Below, piece by piece: positions 59,612 through 64,000 of a stretch of DNA of 64,000 bases (within the stretch, counting starts at the first letter, position 1; every line of letters starts with the position of its first letter). The DNA lies in the NCBI RefSeq assembly GCF_025024155.1, contig NW_026251785.1, positions 105,005-169,004 of the forward strand, in the 5' to 3' direction. Made by a program: the position numbers and the translations under genes. This DNA is from Gamsiella multidivaricata. Lineage: Eukaryota; Mortierellomycota; Mortierellomycetes; Mortierellales; Mortierellaceae. Below the pieces are notes generated by a model. That model worked only from the letters and a program-made list of their open reading frames with translations, was not told the DNA's origin and ran no database searches.

Positions 59612-62600
59612 ATGATGAAATCGGCAGTGCCTAGGCCAGCCGCCCAGGCTGCTGACTCCACCCTCTTCACCTCGTCTTCCTCCTCTGCAGACATCCCACA
59701 TGTGCCTATCCAAAAGGCCCCTGCTCTCGACATGTCCACCGTCGCTACAACCGCCCCGCCAGAGAACCTGCGGACAGACCCTCCTACGCGCATCTTTGGT
59801 CTGCAGGATGCCCCCTGCTTCTACCCGACCCCACAAGAGTTTTTGGAGCCACTCAAGTATATTGAGCGCATCCGCCCAGAGGCTGAACAAGCCGGCATCT
59901 GCAAAATCATCCCCCCTGACGGCTGGAAACCCCCTTTTGCACTTGACACTGAGGTAGGTGTAGGCCATTCTTTTGCTTGCTTGCGCAGGGCTTTGCTTAG
60001 CACACAAATATCCCATACCCGCACACATGCACACTGGGGAATGGTTCTTGGCCTTTCATCCTATAGGTGAAAGTGAAAAATGTATTTTTTTATTCTGAGC
60101 AGTGTTGCTATATGCTGTGGCCCTCTGTTCAGCGCCCCATTCTCTGCACTGTTTCAAATACCCATTATTTTTTTATTTTTTCTGTGTGCGCTACCGGCAA
60201 GTCTTAAGAAGGAAGGTGGAGTGTGGGGATGGAAGCCTACGGGAGGATGAGGCGTAGTTCAGAACATAGGAAGACCTAGAGAAACTAGGGAATCATAAAA
60301 ACGATCTGGGAAAATATGCTATCTAACGACGTTCTTCTGTCCCTCTATTCCTTCATACCTTTGTCAGGTCTTCCGCTTCAAGACTAGGATTCAGAGACTG
60401 AATTCGATGGAGGGCCAGACGAGAACCAACCTCAACTACCTCGAACAACTTTACAAATTCCACCGCCAGCAAGGCCACCCCGTCTACAAGATCCCGCAGC
60501 TGGACAAGCGGCCCATCGATCTCTTTCAGCTCAGGAAGGAAGTTGCGGCTCGAGGCGGATACCAAAAAGTACGCTAAGGCAAAACACGAAAAGGAGACAT
60601 TTGATTCCCTTTGACCCTATTCATCCCGCGGGGAGAGAGACATATAACGAGTACAATCGTATTTATGTTAGCCAAAAGGATAACATTACGATGGCTGTGA
60701 CCCATACTCATCCACCCCACGGGATCCCCCTTTTGTTGCTGAATAGGTGACGGCAGGAAAAAAATGGGCAGAAATTGGACGCGGACTGAATTATACGCGG
60801 AAGCAGTGCACATCAATGTCGAACGCCCTCAAGACCGCGTATCTCAATATCATCCTGCCCTATGAGATCTACCTTGCTAAGCACAAGCAAACTAGTTCCC
60901 CAGAAAGCTCGCCTGGAATCGCCGCTGCCGGCACCAAACGAGGGGCAACCATGGACAGCGAGGACTCTCTTGTCACCCCTGCGGCGTCTCCACCTAGCAA
61001 CGACAGCATACTTCCTACGCCGGCAAGACGATCGAAACGTTTAAAAAAGGAGCCCACCTCCTATGCAGGTACTTAACTCTACGTCCTCCTTTTCTTCATT
61101 ATCGGCAAAAATTTTCGCGATGAACGCATTATCTTGTCTATTGTTGCGACTATGTCCATGAACAGTGATTGAAAATTTTGTCCGCTCTAGAATCTGCGCC
61201 TTCATCTCCAGCTACACCTCGACCGGAGCGAATGTCGGTGGAGCCGACTTCAGCGAAAGCAGAGAACAACACCGACAGCAACGCGGACATCGATACCGCC
61301 AAGGCGATCTGTGAACTGTGTCATGTGGGTGGACACCTTGACAAGATGCTTATTTGCGATGGATGCGAGCTTGGACACCATACCTTCTGTCTCAACCCAC
61401 CGTTGCTGCATGTCCCCAAGACGGACTGGTATTGCCCCAAATGTCTAATTGCTGGCGAGGATTTTGGATTCGAGGAAGGCGAGGAGTATTCACTTAGCTC
61501 CTTCCAGCAAAAGTGCAACGCCTTTAAAAAGGAGTGGTTTGAAAACCAAGGATATAAGGACGATGAGGTTCCAGAGGATGTAGTCGAGCGGGAGTTCTGG
61601 AGACTTGTCGAAAATGCGTTCGAAACGGTGGAGGTCGAGTATGGCGCAGACCTCCACTCTTCGCAGCACGGCAGGTAAATTCTCTGAAGTGGGGTATTTT
61701 TTTACGTCAATCCTACCTGGCACTGCGGACACGGAGTACTGACATGGTCATACTTGATGCCGATGAAATAGTGGGTTCCCGATGCGAACGCGTGATCCGT
61801 TGAACGAGTACTCGACTGATCCGTCCAACCTGAACAACATGCCGACGCTTCCACAGTCGCTCTTCCGTCATATCAAATCAGACATCTCAGGCATGATGAT
61901 CCCTTGGCTCTATGTCGGCATGTGCTTCTCGACGTTCTGCTGGCACAACGAGGATCATTACACATATTCGATCAACTATATGCATTGGGGCGAAACCAAG
62001 ACCTGGTATGGCATCCCCGCCTCAGACGCTACCAAATTTGAGGACACGATGAGGCAGTCCGTTCCTGAGCTGTTTGAGCAGCAGCCTGACCTTCTTTTCC
62101 AGCTCGTGACGATGCTCTCACCTGGAAGACTGGTGGAAAATGGTGTTAAGGTCCTGGCACTGGACCAAAGACCCGGCCAGTTCGTCGTGACCTTTCCCCA
62201 AGCTTACCACGCTGGATTTAACCATGGGGTATGTCCACTATTGATCGTTTGATTTATACTATGAAGTTGTTATACTACGGCGGATGACTAATATCATTTC
62301 TTTTTTATGGCCATATTAGTTCAACTTTGCGGAGGCGGTCAACTTTGCGCCACCAGACTGGTGCCAATTTGGAATCGAATGTGCACTGCGATACAAGGCT
62401 CACAAAAAGCACCCCGTCTTTTCTCATGATGAGCTCATCATCACGACGGCACTCAAGGACGGCAACATCCCCGAGACAGCGCAATGGCTACAATACGAGA
62501 TGAAGGAGCTGCTCGAACGCGAGATGGCCCAGCGAAGACGCACATTGGCTCAGTATCCGTTTATGCGCGTGGTTCTGGAAGAGGTGGATCGACCCGAGGA

Positions 62601-62909
62601 GGAAGTTCAGTGCATGTACTGCAATTCGTATGTTTATCTGTCCCAGGTTGCCTGCAGCTGTGGACCGAAGGTTACGTGCGGCGATCATATTACAGAGGTA
62701 AGGGAGAACTAGTCAATATTTGCTTTTGCCGGTTTTTTTTGCGTATGTTGCCATAATAGATCGCCTGTGTGCTAACGCGAGTGATCTATCGTCTTTTTTT
62801 TCAGCTTTGTGAATGCGATATGAAGGAGCGGTTCTTGAGGGTACGATTCTCGGACACAGAACTCGAGGAGATGACCCAGCGTATTGCCATAACGGCGGCA
62901 AACACCTAA
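59612..62909 (+). CDS. KDM5/Jhd2-type JmjC histone H3K4 demethylase
   Basis: Seven exons, 59612-59953, 60368-60568, 60747-61068, 61191-61674, 61772-62228, 62320-62697 and 62805-62909, join in phase to give 762 residues. Domain order is that of KDM5: JmjN ([18 protein letters not shown], about 60-100), ARID ([11 protein letters not shown] to [19 protein letters not shown], about 128-210), PHD finger ([10 protein letters not shown] to WYCPKC, 329-373), JmjC with iron ligands His508, Glu510 (CWHNEDH) and His596 (YHAGFNHG) and 2-oxoglutarate Lys526 (ETKTWYG), then a C5HC2 finger ([25 protein letters not shown]). It should remove methyl groups from H3K4 in the nucleus. It is shorter than animal KDM5 (about 1500 residues), ending after the C5HC2 finger without further PHDs, much like yeast Jhd2 (about 730). 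The 414-bp first intron is long for this window. Confidence 0.96.
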
Positions 62910-63307
62910 GGAGAAGCAATAAACTTTCTGGGGTGAATTGTGTGCATCCCGCCATCAGCGGATGGGCAGTGGAGGAGCAAGGCTAGGGTTGAAGACATGG
63001 AAGGGCTTCAAATATAATACCAAAAACGAGGACAGGTCACCGCCTGTTTCTTTATTTTTCTTTTCTTCGTCTTCTTTTCTTCTACTTTTTTTTCTTCGTC
63101 ATCGTCTCTTGGCGCTCTAATGGCAAGATACTCCTTGCTTGAACGCGTTGCCATAACGTTTTTTTTTCATTTGTACATCGCTTGTATCATGCTCTCGCAA
63201 TAAAAAATAAAACAATAACAACAGATCATTAATTTCCGATAACTGCAGGTGTCTCTTCATTCGATTCATTGGGAGAAGAGTAAATATTTGTGGAATAGAA
63301 GCAGGAC
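62910..63307. other. 3' intergenic region
   Basis: AATAAA at about 62919 serves the demethylase; the remainder is T-rich. No gene. Confidence 0.4.
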
Positions 63308-64000
63308 TCAATGCGCCCAAAGCATATCATGCAATTCATCGATATCGACCGCCGGATGCACATTCATCAACTGGTCAGTATCATCCAGCAATCCAAAGTC
63401 ATAGTTCAACACACCTCCTTCGCCTCCATCATGAATCCTCAGTCGGTCGTGCAGTCCTTTCTTACTATCCAACCTATGCTCACCCAACGCCCCTTCCGTA
63501 CCGTTCACCATCAGTAGCGACGATGCTGCATCTGCCACCACTGCTGCTTCCTCGGCCGCGACCACGGACTCATTCTTCTTCAGGGCTTTGGCGCTCTTGT
63601 TAGACGAAGACATCGGCGGGCTGTTCGCATGCTTTCGATTTATTGATACAAAATCGCCAGAACCTACCGCTGCGGCTGGATGTTCGGCATGACTGACAAG
63701 TCCTGCAAGCCTTTGATTGATATCCAAATCTCCCTTATCTCGCGCCAGCGCAATGCTCTGTTCTAAATTCGCACCTGTCGCAGCATGCGATCCCTGCTGC
63801 TGCTGTTGTTACTGTTGTTGTTGGGTTCGTAGCAGGCGGTGATGCAAGACACTATTCTCTCCCGAATAAATGACCTCGGTGCCTGCATCAATCCCCGAAA
63901 TCCCATCGCTGTATCCGACCATAAACGCTCCCGGCGAGGCATCACACAAGCGTCTCAGAATCCGATCCAACATTGAGACATGGTTTGTGCACAATCGGCG
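63308..64000 (-). CDS. 3' part of an unknown gene with in-frame TAA in a glutamine run
   Basis: One minus-strand frame stays open from 64000 to the stop at 63308 except for a TAA at 63811-63809, which lies inside a Gln run (CAA/CAG on both sides). Upstream of it the frame reads SMLDRILRRLCDASPGAFMVGYS and GTEVIYSGENSVLHHRLL; downstream it reads LEQSIALARDKGDLDINQRL, a Lys/Ser/Ala-rich stretch, and a C-terminal VNYDFGLLDDTDQLMN-like acidic tail ending HDMLWAH. A 57-base intron spanning the TAA (donor GTAACA, acceptor ACAGAG) would keep the frame. Otherwise it is a nonsense change or a base error (CAA to TAA). The family is not recognised; the acidic tail suggests a transcription regulator. Confidence 0.5.

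Noticed and set aside
63763..63945. Alternative minus-strand frame rich in Asn/Ser over the Gln run
   Set aside because: It ends quickly, while the frame I chose continues open to the end of the gene on both sides of the single TAA.

Overview
This is a window of a fungal nuclear genome. Most genes are split by short GT-AG introns, core promoters are rich in CT runs, mononucleotide and dinucleotide repeats are frequent, and the proteins are fungal or eukaryotic throughout: a velvet regulator, a Cas1p-type acyltransferase, an SPX-domain phosphate transporter, a CDK11/PITSLRE kinase, an eIF4E type 2 protein and a compact KDM5/Jhd2 demethylase. The mix of intron-rich genes with low-complexity Q/S/T/H tracts points to an early-diverging filamentous fungus, most likely a Mortierella relative. 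That placement is inference; no rRNA or other marker is present to prove it.

Layout. 1-2537: a broken exon of a minus-strand gene at the left edge, then sparse sequence with one doubtful small gene. 2538-5489: Cas1p-like O-acetyltransferase (+). 5737-7878: a DEAD-box-like protein whose catalytic motifs are all altered (+). 8563-10064: ornithine decarboxylase (-) with a TATA box about 800 bp upstream and an AUG-free leader. 13198-16116: SPX/SLC13 phosphate transporter (-). 19272-21388: velvet factor (+). 22404-23944: a GNAT acetyltransferase, a small coding relic and a CsbD-like protein. 24600-26560: an intact Myb/SANT-like coiled-coil gene facing a wrecked PIF/Harbinger transposase. 27546-28630: ribosomal protein S5 (-), with a possible snoRNA in its intron. 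29681-37844: Reb1/TTF1-like Myb factor, histidinol-phosphate aminotransferase, a secreted cysteine-rich GPI-type protein and a beta-repeat protein (all +). 37994-49268: M16 metallopeptidase (+), a large unknown protein (-), eIF4E type 2 (-) and a short-chain dehydrogenase (-). 49269-51429: a gene-poor gap with a tRNA-Ile-like relic. 51430-54123: a PP2C-like protein with an altered metal site (-). 54321-62909: CDK11 (+), a BTB protein (-) and a KDM5-like demethylase (+). 63308-64000: the 3' part of a minus-strand gene with an in-frame TAA inside a glutamine run.

There are no operons. Genes are individually transcribed, with convergent 3' ends packed closely (98-104 bp at 42273-42370 and 56221-56323) and long CT-rich intergenic regions between divergent 5' ends. 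Intron phases were checked by hand, and almost every gene model below closes in frame from ATG to stop. The clearest exceptions are the transporter N-terminus and the two edge genes. The most unusual items are the Harbinger-like locus, the DEAD-box pseudoenzyme, the AUG-free ODC leader and the PP2C-like protein with an Asp to Arg change.
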